Assembly (NCBI GenBank): GCA_963169155.1
Contig: CAUJGI010000354.1
Location: 1 to 11,000 of the forward strand
DNA from: Chloroflexota bacterium
GTDB lineage: Bacteria > Chloroflexota > Anaerolineae > Promineifilales > Promineifilaceae
DNA: 11,000 nucleotides
Direction: 5' to 3'
The notes beneath the pieces were generated by a model that saw only the letters and a program-made list of their open reading frames with translations, was not told the DNA's origin and did no database searches. Of the stretch, positions 1 through 7,145 are shown in pieces (within the stretch, counting starts at the first letter, position 1; each line of letters opens with the position of its first letter). The position numbers and the translations under genes were made by a program.

Positions 1-314
1 GCGTAGCGGGTGAAATCTTCTTCGGCAAAGATGGCCTGGGCGTCACTTTCGGCCACCACCGCAGCGAGGACGTCTTGGGGACGGCCGTAGCGCACAATCA
101 ATCGACTGCCACGCTGGCGCAGGTCGGCGTCTAGCTGGCGCAAACCAGCCCACAAAAAGGCGCGGCGTTTATCACCCACATAAGCCGAACTTTCAAAATG
201 GGGATCGACAATAAAAAGAGGGATTACTTGCTGAGCAGCGTGATGCGCTGCCGTCAGCGCCTGGTTGTCGGCCAGGCGCAAATCACGACGAATCCACCAA
301 ACGGCCGTTTCCAC
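1..314 (-). CDS. phr: Deoxyribodipyrimidine photolyase (cryptochrome/photolyase family), N-terminal part
   Basis: The first 104 residues of a photolyase are visible; the gene continues beyond position 1. The frame opens V-E-T-A-V-W-W-I-R-R-D-L-R-L-A-D-N-Q-A-L, which carries the family hallmark (W-x-RRDLRLxDNxAL, about residues 6-20) at the start of the N-terminal Rossmann-like antenna-binding domain. Later come PLFIVDP (about 32-38), RRAFLWAGLRQLDADLRQRG and FAEEDFTRYA, all typical of this domain. The enzyme uses FAD and blue or near-UV light to split cyclobutane pyrimidine dimers in DNA. The start is GTG at 314-312; it gives the expected N-terminal length and lies 4 nt after the stop codon of the upstream regulator. 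The only ribosome-site candidate, AGGG, is very close to it, so translation is probably coupled. The FAD-binding and catalytic C-terminal half is outside the window, so photolyase cannot be told from cryptochrome here. Confidence 0.93.
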   Translation of the reverse strand, partial: METAVWWIRRDLRLADNQALTAAHHAAQQVIPLFIVDPHFESSAYVGDKRRAFLWAGLRQLDADLRQRGSRLIVRYGRPQDVLAAVVAESDAQAIFAEEDFTRY

Positions 315-318
315 AACC

Positions 319-1659
319 CTAGAAAGTTTCGGCCAGTGCCGGATTTTTGGCGACTTCAGACAGCCAATCCACCACCAGCTCGGCCGGACCATGCAAATGT
401 TCTTGAGCGGCCATATGGTAAGCCAGCAAATATTGGCGCATCACTTCTACGGGCATACTGTAATTCAGCAGCAGCTTCTCGGCCCAGGCAATTTCAGCGC
501 TCAAAAACTCAATGTCGCCAAAGGTCAGCGCCGCGTAGATGTCGCGCGAGAGATGCAGATTGGCATTGGTGTAATGTTCGTAAGACATGCCGTCGGCTTT
601 CAGCAAACTCCAGGCGTGACCTTCAATTAAGGCCTGTTTGTCCCGGAAGATTTCCACCGCCTTCAAATAAAACTCCGGCACCCGCTTGATGGTAGGTGGC
701 ATCATGCCAAACGAGAGCAGACGATCCACCGTCTGGGTAGCCTCCTCCATCGTCTCACCCAGGAAGTAGCCGGGGATGCGCTGGCGCAGGCGGGGCACGG
801 TATTAAAAATACGGCCGCCAAAAGCCAGCATCACGTTTTTTTCCAAGGCTACACTTTGGGCTACCTCAAACAGCTTGGCCGCCGTGTACAGCTGCTGAGC
901 GGTCAAAATGATCAGGTTTGGTTTGATTGATTCTACCGTGGCCACAAAGCGGCCAAGGGGCACGTTGGCCCCCAGATAAATCAGATCCCAGCCGCGATAG
1001 CGCAGCATGATGGTGAGCGTCAGGGGGGCAAAGGTGTGGTCTTCATGTGGCGGACAGCCAATAAGCACCCGCCCGGAGCGTGTGGGGGCCGGGGAAGCGG
1101 CCAGCAGCGTGTTCAGGCGGCGCATGGCCAGCGCTGAGGCAAAATGCTCCTGCTGTACCGTCACCTTATCATGAAACCACAAGTCGCCAATTTCCGACAA
1201 GGCGCGCTGGAGCAGCTTGGTCAATACGGTTTCGGGCTGGTAGAGGGCAAACGCCTGGGTCAAAATACGTTCGGCGGAGGCTTCATCGAAACGCAGGCAG
1301 GCATTAATCCAGGCGGCGCGAATGTCATCAATCTGATTAGAGTGGGGAACGGCCGTTTCCACCACCAGCGACGACATTTCCTGATACTCTGGTGCCAGCA
1401 AAGGGGATTCGCCCTCGGCTTCCAGGCTTTGCCACAGCTTCACCGCGCGGCTAATGCTGAGCCCTTCGTCCTGCCGGGCCATCAGCCACTTGATGATGGC
1501 GATGTCTTTGTCAGAGTACAGCCGATGCCCGCCGCCGGTGCGGTTTGGGGTCGGCAGCCCATAACGTCGCTCCCACGCGCGCAGCGTATCTGGCTTGATG
1601 CCCGTTTCGTTAATAACCACTTTCAGGTTGTAGGTGGGGGATTCACTGAGTGACGCCAT
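319..1659 (-). CDS. MerR-family cobalamin-dependent light-responsive regulator (CarH/LitR-like) with extra C-terminal domain
   Basis: This 446-residue protein is a probable light-sensitive transcriptional repressor. Residues about 10-78 form a MerR winged helix (RAWERRYGLPTPNRT, then GGGHRLYS). Residues about 110-185 are the helical B12 cap domain and contain W161-x9-E171-H172, the motif that in CarH packs against the 5'-deoxyadenosyl group of AdoCbl. Residues about 196-318 form a Rossmann-like B12-binding domain with PPHEDHTF; H208 is the expected lower cobalt ligand. The usual ExHxxG motif reads E-D-H-T-F-A, so its glycine is alanine. Residues about 325-446 are a helix-rich, histidine-containing extension that standard CarH (about 290 residues) lacks. 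The ATG at 1659 is chosen because homology begins at about residue 9; an in-frame ATG at 1719 would add 20 unlikely residues. The gene is the promoter-proximal member of an operon with the photolyase. By family knowledge, a dark AdoCbl-bound tetramer represses and light breaks it up. Confidence 0.9.
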   Translation of the reverse strand: MASLSESPTYNLKVVINETGIKPDTLRAWERRYGLPTPNRTGGGHRLYSDKDIAIIKWLMARQDEGLSISRAVKLWQSLEAEGESPLLAPEYQEMSSLVVETAVPHSNQIDDIRAAWINACLRFDEASAERILTQAFALYQPETVLTKLLQRALSEIGDLWFHDKVTVQQEHFASALAMRRLNTLLAASPAPTRSGRVLIGCPPHEDHTFAPLTLTIMLRYRGWDLIYLGANVPLGRFVATVESIKPNLIILTAQQLYTAAKLFEVAQSVALEKNVMLAFGGRIFNTVPRLRQRIPGYFLGETMEEATQTVDRLLSFGMMPPTIKRVPEFYLKAVEIFRDKQALIEGHAWSLLKADGMSYEHYTNANLHLSRDIYAALTFGDIEFLSAEIAWAEKLLLNYSMPVEVMRQYLLAYHMAAQEHLHGPAELVVDWLSEVAKNPALAETF

Positions 1660-1773
1660 GAGTTTCTGCTCTACCTCAAAGATCTTCCAGGTATTCTTGA
1701 CTAAACTGCACCAGGTCATTCGAAGAAAAACACAATTGGGTGCAGTGTATCAAGCAATTGGCCAACAAACAAA

Positions 1774-1805
1774 ACCTGCACCACTCGATCTTATCGCGTG
1801 CAGGT
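1774..1805. promoter_or_regulatory. Inverted repeat, candidate operator of the CarH-like regulator
   Basis: ACCTGCAC (1774-1781) and GTGCAGGT (1798-1805) form a perfect 8-bp inverted repeat separated by 16 nt, downstream of the predicted transcription start of the regulator operon. Related half-sites lie nearby: GTGCAG at 1740-1745, TTACAGGC at 1822-1829 (over the predicted start site) and GTACAGGT at 1881-1888 (upstream of the -35). The 1774, 1798 and 1822 copies are spaced exactly 24 nt apart. MerR-type repressors bind repeated short sites around their own promoters, so these are reasonable operators, but binding is inferred. A weak RNA hairpin in the leader is the alternative. Confidence 0.5.
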
Positions 1806-1831
1806 ATAGGTAGGTTCCTAATTACAGGCGA

Positions 1832-1860
1832 AGTATAGGGAAATATTTAGCTTTTGTCAA
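1832..1860 (-). promoter_or_regulatory. Sigma70-type promoter of the regulator-photolyase operon
   Basis: Read on the minus strand: TTGACA (1860-1855, a perfect -35), a 17-nt spacer and TATACT (1837-1832, 5 of 6 matches to the -10). Transcription would start near 1825, giving a leader of about 165 nt before the ATG at 1659. The CAGG-type repeats flank and overlap this promoter, which fits autorepression by the CarH-like protein. Confidence 0.75.
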
Positions 1861-1925
1861 TGTTTTGCACAAAAATTACCGTACAGGTGAGGTTTTGTTC
1901 AGATTTTTATTACTCGATTGTATCT

Positions 1926-1954
1926 TTGAAACAACGGCCGTTTTTCGTTAAACT
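1926..1954 (+). promoter_or_regulatory. Candidate promoter of the M32 carboxypeptidase gene
   Basis: TTGAAA (1926-1931, 5 of 6), a 17-nt spacer and TAAACT (1949-1954, 4 of 6) would start a transcript near 1961, about 26 nt before the gene. The spacer contains one copy of the abundant palindrome ACGGCCGT (1934-1941). The promoter is divergent from the regulator promoter about 70 bp away. Confidence 0.5.
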
Positions 1955-1986
1955 CTCGTCTCTACATATTCCCACAAAAGGACGGT

Positions 1987-3495
1987 ATGATGAGCACAAA
2001 ATTCCAACAACTGCTTGAAAAAGTGTACGAAATCCACGACATTGAAAAGGCGATGGGGGTGCTAAGCTGGGACAAGGAAACCAACATGCCCAAGGCGGGC
2101 AACCAGGCGCGTATCCAGCAAATGACCACCCTGCGCCGTATCAGCCACGAGCTGTTTACGGCCGATGTGATGGGTGAACTGATTGAAACGGCCGCTGCCG
2201 AAATCGCCGATACCCCCTACGACAGCAACGAGGCCAGCCTCATCCGCTACCTGCGCCGCAGCTATGCCGAATCGCGCCAGCTGCCGCCAGAATTTGTCCG
2301 CCGTGTCAGCGAAGTGAGCGGCAAGGCCCACCCCGCCTGGGTGGAAGCCCGCGAAAGCAACAACTTTGCCCACTTCCGGCCGCATCTGGAAGAAGTGATC
2401 CAGCTGGTGCAGGAAATGGCCGAGCTGTACGGCTATGAGGACGAAAAATACGATCCGCTGCTGGACAAATTTGAACATGGCATGAAAACGGCCGAAGTCC
2501 GGGCCATCTTCAACGCGGTTAAAGCAGAATTGATTCCGCTGCGCCAGGCGATTGCCGAACGGGGCGCGCCCGTAAATGACAACCTGGTGCACCAACCCTT
2601 CTCCATCGACAAACAAAAAGCGTTTGCCCACTACATCGCCGACGCCGCCGGCTACGACTTCAGCCGGGGGCACCTGGGCACGGTGGTGCATCCCTTTGCC
2701 ACCAGCTTCAGCCGCGATGACGCCCGCATCACCACCCGCTGGTATCCCGACTTCCTGAACCCGTCCCTGTTTGGCACGCTGCATGAATCGGGCCATGCCA
2801 TGTACGAACAGGGCACCCATCCCGACCTGGCCCGCACGCCCCTGGCGCGTGGCACCTCCAGCGGCATCCATGAATCCCAATCGCGCATGGTGGAAAATAT
2901 CGTGGGGCGCAGCCTGGGCTTCTGGCAGGCGCATTACCCGAAGCTGCAAGAGATTTTCCCCGACCAGCTGGCCCGCCACGACGAACAGGCGTTTTATCGG
3001 GCCATCACCAAGGTGCAGCCTTCGTACATCCGCGTGGAAGCCGACGAGCTGACCTACAACTTCCACATCATTTTGCGCTTTGAGCTGGAGCAGGCGATGC
3101 TGAACGGCGATTTGGCCGCAGCCGACCTGCCCACCGCCTGGAACGACAAGATGAAAGAGCTGCTCGGCGTGGTGCCCCCCACCGATAGCGAAGGCTGTTT
3201 GCAAGATATTCACTGGACGCGGCCCGGTTTTGGTTACTTCCCCACCTATGCGCTGGGCAATTTGTATGCGGCGCAGTTTTATGAAACGGCCGTTACCCAA
3301 CACCCCACCATCGCCGAAGAAATGGCCCAGGGTAAAACGGGCGCGCTGGTGACCTGGCTGCGCGAAAACATTCACCAACACGGCCGTAAATTCACCCCGT
3401 CCGAATTGGTGCAGCGCATAACGGGTGCCCCGCTTACGCACCAACCATTTATGCGCTACGTCACCCAAAAATTCAGCGACATTTACGAATTGTAG
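1987..3495 (+). CDS. M32-family metallocarboxypeptidase (thermostable carboxypeptidase Taq type)
   Basis: The 502-residue product matches the usual M32 length of about 500. These zinc enzymes remove single amino acids from peptide C-termini in the cytoplasm and have broad specificity, generally excluding a C-terminal proline. The active-site motif is H266-E267-S-G-H270 (HExxH, within FGTLHESGHAMYEQG): two zinc-binding histidines and the catalytic Glu. The third zinc ligand is E296 in the M32 signature SGIHESQSRMVEN (292-304). Other family blocks are present: RVEADELTYNFHIILRFELE, KMKELLGVVP, DIHWTRPGFGYFPTYALGN and the N-terminal LSWDKETNMP. No signal peptide or membrane segment is seen. There are two adjacent ATG codons, at 1987 and 1990; AGGA at 1979-1982 is 4 nt from the first and 7 nt from the second, so the second may be the real start. 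It stands alone on its strand, divergent from the light regulator, and no functional link to its neighbours is evident. Confidence 0.95.
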   Translation: MMSTKFQQLLEKVYEIHDIEKAMGVLSWDKETNMPKAGNQARIQQMTTLRRISHELFTADVMGELIETAAAEIADTPYDSNEASLIRYLRRSYAESRQLPPEFVRRVSEVSGKAHPAWVEARESNNFAHFRPHLEEVIQLVQEMAELYGYEDEKYDPLLDKFEHGMKTAEVRAIFNAVKAELIPLRQAIAERGAPVNDNLVHQPFSIDKQKAFAHYIADAAGYDFSRGHLGTVVHPFATSFSRDDARITTRWYPDFLNPSLFGTLHESGHAMYEQGTHPDLARTPLARGTSSGIHESQSRMVENIVGRSLGFWQAHYPKLQEIFPDQLARHDEQAFYRAITKVQPSYIRVEADELTYNFHIILRFELEQAMLNGDLAAADLPTAWNDKMKELLGVVPPTDSEGCLQDIHWTRPGFGYFPTYALGNLYAAQFYETAVTQHPTIAEEMAQGKTGALVTWLRENIHQHGRKFTPSELVQRITGAPLTHQPFMRYVTQKFSDIYEL

Positions 3496-3545
3496 GAAAA
3501 GGGGAGAACAGACAGTCTCGGGGACTTTGAGGAATTTGTCTGAAA

Positions 3546-3580
3546 CGTGAAACGTGAGAATGGGCTCATCACGTTTCACG
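3546..3580. terminator. Perfect 12-bp inverted repeat between convergent genes, possible bidirectional terminator
   Basis: CGTGAAACGTGA (3546-3557) and TCACGTTTCACG (3569-3580) are exact reverse complements with an 11-nt loop. They lie between the end of the carboxypeptidase gene and the end of the convergent membrane-protein gene. On the plus strand the hairpin is followed by the moderately T-rich CCTTACTTTTC, so it could end transcription. The run of T is imperfect and the arms are not GC-rich, so it may instead be a dispersed REP-like palindrome. Confidence 0.55.
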
Positions 3581-3590
3581 CCTTACTTTT

Positions 3591-3974
3591 CTAGAAGAAA
3601 CCGCCCCGAATTGCCTGAACGCCGACAAACACCAGCGCCAGCACCACAACGACCAGAATCAGATTGTTGCGAAACTTCTTGGCGCTGTCGGTGGATTTGC
3701 GCCAGGCGGCGTTGCTGTGGGCCAACAGCACGGCGACAAACATCGTTCCGGCATGTTCCAGCGCCTGCCTGTCGAAACCACGGTTAAAGAGCAATATCAA
3801 GCCCAGCAAAAAGTTGACGTCAATGAGACCAACCAACGCTGCCATCAGGCCGCGATCCGCTGACTTATACTCTGATTTTTGAATCAGCCCTAGAGCAAAC
3901 TTCACAATCACCACGATGGCCACAATGGCCACCAACCAGCGGAACTCCCCATGAATCGTTTGAACAATTTCCAC
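3591..3974 (-). CDS. Small four-helix integral membrane protein of unknown function
   Basis: The 127-residue product has four hydrophobic segments at about residues 11-31, 42-63, 72-88 and 103-122, with short charged loops (KSEYKSADR; WRKSTDSAKKFR) and no signal peptide. The start is GTG at 3974; AGGAG lies 6 nt upstream and makes this start convincing. It is the last gene of the CNNM operon, 15 nt after the preceding stop. H8 (in IHGEFRWL), H74 and H86 lie in or next to membrane segments. The layout resembles small uncharacterised bacterial membrane proteins beginning LHxGxRW, which keep similarly placed histidines and might bind haem. That resemblance is from memory and unconfirmed. Its position suggests a partner of the transport proteins, but no function can be assigned. 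Confidence 0.8.
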   Translation of the reverse strand: MEIVQTIHGEFRWLVAIVAIVVIVKFALGLIQKSEYKSADRGLMAALVGLIDVNFLLGLILLFNRGFDRQALEHAGTMFVAVLLAHSNAAWRKSTDSAKKFRNNLILVVVVLALVFVGVQAIRGGFF

Positions 3975-3989
3975 AGATTTCTCCTTTTT

Positions 3990-5447
3990 TTATTTCGTGT
4001 TGTCTGGAGGGGAAACGGCCGTGTCCTCATCCGTCCGCCGATTTAGGTGAGGAAACTCCACCAAAACCCGCGACACAGCCCGCCCCTCAACCGCTAAAAC
4101 CCGAATATGTATTTTATCATTATAAACAACTTCATCCCCAACAACCGGAGGCCGACCCAACTTAGAAATCACCAGCCCACCCACCGTCTCCACGTCCGGC
4201 AAATCTTCTTCATTGCCCCAAAAGCCGTCGTCAAAATCATCGACCAGGTACTCACCCTCCGCCTCAATCAGGCCAGGCCCCAGCTCCACAAAAGGCTCTT
4301 TTTCCAGATCAAACTCATCCCGAACTTCACCCACCACCTCTTCCACCAGATCTTCCAGCGTCACAATGCCATCCATGCCGCCAAACTCATCCAGCACGAT
4401 GGCCATGTGCAGCTTCTGCCGCTTAAAGGCGGCCAGCAGCGTTTCCACCGGCAAATCTTCCGGCACCGCTGGCGCGGAGCGCAAAATCAACCGCAAATCA
4501 AACCGGCCTTCGCTGCGCAGCGTCTGTTTGATCAAATCCTTCAGATGCAAAATACCCACGATGTGATCCCGATCGCCATCATAAACTGGGAAGCGGCTGT
4601 GGCGGCTTTCCGAGACGATTTTCAAGATTTCTTCGCGGGAAACATTCAACGAAATTGCCTCAACCTTGGTACGCGGCGTCATCACCTGAGACACGGTTCG
4701 GTCGCTAAAATCGAAGATATTCAGGATCATTTCCTGCTCTTCTACGTTCAGCATGCCGCCTTCCGTGCTTTCCGTCACGATAAGCTCCAACTCCTCGGCG
4801 GAAAGCACCCGCTCGTGCCCTTCAGCTGGCGGAATGCGGAACAGCCTAAGCATAGAAACACCTATGCGGTTGAGGATTTTCACCGGGTAGCTCAAAATCC
4901 AGCGCGCCACCGTCATGGGAGTTGTTAAGAGCAGCACCATACGCGGCGCATCCGCTAGCGCCAGCGATTTTGGCACCATTTCCCCCACCACCACGTGCAA
5001 ATAGGTGAGCAGACCCAGCGCAATCAGATAACCCATGGTCTCAACCAGATCGATGGAGGGTTCAAACCAGAGCCGCTCCAGATAAGGTTCTATAAAGTGG
5101 GCAATCTGTGGTTCGCCGTACATGGCCAGACCAATCGAGGCAACCGTAATGCCCAATTGAGCCGTCGCAATGTATTGGTCTTGCTTCTGGCGCGATTCAA
5201 TCGTTGCCAGCACGGGCGCGGCGCGGCTTACGCCTTCCTCGACCATTTGCTCCAGCTGCGTGGGCCGCACGCCAATGATGGAAAACTCGGCCATCACAAA
5301 GAGGCCGTTGATGAGCACCAGCAAAATGATGACCACAAGGGCCACCAGCAGGGTACTGAATGACGAATGAGATGCTTCCTGGGCAGCGGCCGTTGCCAGC
5401 ACACCCAAACCCGGCAGAGAAATCGCCAGCAGGAGGAACTTAGTCAT
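3990..5447 (-). CDS. CNNM/CBS/CorC-domain (HlyC/CorC family) transporter-like protein, second of a tandem pair
   Basis: The 485-residue protein belongs to the family annotated hemolysin C/CorC, whose members are linked to Mg2+ (and Co2+) export. Residues 1-23 are hydrophobic and signal-peptide-like (LLLAISLPGLGVLATAAAQE). A CNNM (DUF21) membrane domain spans about 31-210, with NGLFVMAEFS (47-56) and GEMVPKS (155-161). Paired CBS domains follow at about 251-375 (MTPRTKVEAI; SRHSRFPVYDGD; VLDEFGGMDGIVTLEDLVEE), then a C-terminal CorC domain at about 395-475 (VGGLVISKLGRPPVVGDEV). The CBS pair probably binds an adenine nucleotide. The start at 5447 is chosen because GGGAGGTG lies about 9 nt upstream. 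Its ATG lies inside the end of the upstream paralogue and overlaps it by 8 nt, indicating translational coupling. An earlier in-frame ATG at 5486 would add 13 unlikely residues. Substrate and direction of transport cannot be read from sequence. Confidence 0.92.
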   Translation of the reverse strand: MTKFLLLAISLPGLGVLATAAAQEASHSSFSTLLVALVVIILLVLINGLFVMAEFSIIGVRPTQLEQMVEEGVSRAAPVLATIESRQKQDQYIATAQLGITVASIGLAMYGEPQIAHFIEPYLERLWFEPSIDLVETMGYLIALGLLTYLHVVVGEMVPKSLALADAPRMVLLLTTPMTVARWILSYPVKILNRIGVSMLRLFRIPPAEGHERVLSAEELELIVTESTEGGMLNVEEQEMILNIFDFSDRTVSQVMTPRTKVEAISLNVSREEILKIVSESRHSRFPVYDGDRDHIVGILHLKDLIKQTLRSEGRFDLRLILRSAPAVPEDLPVETLLAAFKRQKLHMAIVLDEFGGMDGIVTLEDLVEEVVGEVRDEFDLEKEPFVELGPGLIEAEGEYLVDDFDDGFWGNEEDLPDVETVGGLVISKLGRPPVVGDEVVYNDKIHIRVLAVEGRAVSRVLVEFPHLNRRTDEDTAVSPPDNTK

Positions 5448-6849
5448 GATCAGCCACCTCCCACTCGATAAACGGGTCATCATCACTTTCGGTGGGCGGC
5501 AGCTTCAGCGAAACCTCCGAAACACCCGGATCAGACATCGCCTCGACACGAATGGTGATGTTGCCAAACACAACGGCATCCCCCACTCTCGGCGGACGGC
5601 CGAGTTCGCTAAACACCAGCCCACCCAAGGTATCGGCATTCTCTTCCGGCAGCTCCAGCTCCAGGTACTCGTTCACATCGGCCACCAGCAAATCGGCACG
5701 CAGATAAATACGGCCGTCTTTGTCCTTGGCAATGAGAGCCGTTTCGTTGTCGAACTCGTCCTGCAACTCGCCAAAAATCTCCTCAATCAAATCTTCAAAG
5801 GTGATCAAACCCACGGTACCGCCATACTCATCAAACACAATGGCCAGATATTTATGGCGGCTGTTGAGCCGCTTCCACAGGTCCGACACTGGAATCGTCT
5901 CAGGCACAAAAACCACCTCGCGCAAAATTGAGGCAACATCTTCACTCTGCTGGTTGTATAACCGGAACAAATCCTTGATATGCACAAACCCGACGATGTC
6001 GTCAATCGACTCCTTGTAAAGAGGAATGCGCGATAGTCCGGCATCTAATGCGATTTGCATCAGATCGGCCACGTGGCTGTTTAGCGGAGCGGCCGTAAGC
6101 CGGGTACGGTGCAGCATCACCTGCTTGGCGGTAAGGTCGCGCAGCCGAAAGGTGTTGCGCAGCAGGCGCCGCTCTTCATCACTCAGCAGGTCTTGTTCAT
6201 GGCTTTCGGTAACAAGCAGTTCAATTTCCTCAGCGGAGTGAGCGTGGCCATTTTTCTCTTTTAGCCGCCGTCCCATCAACCGCAAAATCAAATTCCCACT
6301 GCCGTTAAACAAGGCAATCAAACCCGTGTAGGTGATGATAAACTGCGTTATGCGCATCGGCACGGTCACGGCTAATGCCACTGACTCTGGATATTGAATG
6401 GCCACCGACTTGGGGAAAAGTTCCCCCATAATCACCTGCAAGATGGTAATGGCCACCAAAACCAGCGTAACAGCAATCGAGGTGGCCGCCGGTTCTGCCC
6501 AGCCGGCGGTGGACTCAATGCCCACAGATGCCAGGGCCGGTTCCAGCGAGGTGAGCAGCCTGGCGAAAGGCGAGACCAGCAGCTGGGCAATGACGCTTTG
6601 CCCGTAAGCACCCACCACCAGCGAGGAAATGGTGATACCAATCTGGCAGGTAGCCACGTATCTATCCAGCTTGTGGCTGTCTTGCATGATGGGCAGCAGC
6701 AGCTGCGCCATGCGGTTGCCCTGGCCAGCCATCTGGCTAATGCGGGTACGCCGGGCCGAAACCGTGGCAAATTCGGCCGCTACGTACAAGGCATTGAAAA
6801 AAATCATAAGGGCTACAACAGCCACAATCGTAAAAATCGTTAATAACAT
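5440..6849 (-). CDS. CNNM/CBS/CorC-domain (HlyC/CorC family) transporter-like protein, first of a tandem pair
   Basis: The 469-residue paralogue of the following gene has the same order of domains. The CNNM membrane domain covers about residues 1-185, with FFNALYVAAEF (17-27) and GELFPKS (142-148). The two CBS domains span about 232-360 (QVMLHRTRLTA; SRIPLYKES; VFDEYGGTVGLITFEDLIEE). The CorC domain is at about 385-450 (LGGLVFSELGRPPRVGDAV). The N-terminus starts directly in the first membrane helix, without the extra signal-like segment of its partner. The start is placed at ATG 6849, where the helix begins; the nearby AAGAAG is only a weak ribosome site. The open frame extends upstream to 6933 but those residues do not look like this family. 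The gene lies first in a three-gene operon behind a long leader and a consensus promoter. Tandem paralogues may form a heterodimer, since CNNM proteins act as dimers; this is inference. Confidence 0.92.
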   Translation of the reverse strand: MLLTIFTIVAVVALMIFFNALYVAAEFATVSARRTRISQMAGQGNRMAQLLLPIMQDSHKLDRYVATCQIGITISSLVVGAYGQSVIAQLLVSPFARLLTSLEPALASVGIESTAGWAEPAATSIAVTLVLVAITILQVIMGELFPKSVAIQYPESVALAVTVPMRITQFIITYTGLIALFNGSGNLILRLMGRRLKEKNGHAHSAEEIELLVTESHEQDLLSDEERRLLRNTFRLRDLTAKQVMLHRTRLTAAPLNSHVADLMQIALDAGLSRIPLYKESIDDIVGFVHIKDLFRLYNQQSEDVASILREVVFVPETIPVSDLWKRLNSRHKYLAIVFDEYGGTVGLITFEDLIEEIFGELQDEFDNETALIAKDKDGRIYLRADLLVADVNEYLELELPEENADTLGGLVFSELGRPPRVGDAVVFGNITIRVEAMSDPGVSEVSLKLPPTESDDDPFIEWEVADHD

Positions 6850-7145
6850 TAGCTTCTTTATTGGATCAATACCCAATACACAATAAGCCCACCGCTGGGG
6901 TAGGCTGCCAACAAATGAATTGCTCAGACACACCGGAGAAAGATGGGTGAGAAGGGTCAGGCGCCTCAGGATTAGAGTCGATCAATGCATCCCCCTCTCA
7001 AAAACAGAGGTTGCAACCGTGCAAACGGAACCGGGGTGATAATGCCCCCGACAGTTCAATCACTCGGCTAAAACGGCTGGGTGTGGCTTTGTCTACACAA
7101 ATTGTTGGTTGCATGAAAAATTACTCAAAAAAAGGCTAGTAAAAA
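6850..7145 (-). other. Long untranslated leader of the CNNM operon, no gene seen
   Basis: About 290 nt separate the predicted transcription start (near 7139) from the ATG at 6849. On the minus strand the leader has several short hairpins. CGGGG pairs with CCCCG around 7035-7050. CCTCT pairs with AGAGG across a T-rich loop near 6995-7010. TATTGG pairs with CCAATA (6878-6859) just before the start codon. I do not recognise the M-box, NiCo, cobalamin, ydaO or yybP-ykoY consensus. A 38-codon frame opening at ATG 7114 and ending at 6998 has only a weak ribosome site. Long leaders before metal transport genes are often regulatory, so an unrecognised RNA element is possible but unproven. Confidence 0.4.

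Noticed and set aside
198..689. Plus-strand open frames across the regulator-photolyase junction
   Set aside because: They are antisense to the strongly supported MerR-B12 and photolyase genes.
1660..1719. A 20-codon N-terminal extension of the MerR-B12 regulator
   Set aside because: No ribosome site precedes the ATG at 1719 and the extra residues lie outside the conserved MerR domain.
2062..3579. A 505-codon open frame on the minus strand opposite the carboxypeptidase
   Set aside because: It mirrors the M32 gene in a GC-biased antisense frame; it has low-complexity Gly/His/Gln-rich content, no recognisable domain and no ribosome site, while the plus-strand gene has all its catalytic motifs.
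4107..4928. A 273-codon plus-strand open frame opposite the second CNNM gene
   Set aside because: It is a His/Gln-rich translation typical of an antisense shadow, with no ribosome site or domain.
6998..7114. A 38-codon minus-strand upstream frame in the CNNM leader
   Set aside because: Its only possible ribosome site is a weak GAG about 9 nt upstream and the peptide has no recognised leader-peptide feature; noted only as part of the leader.
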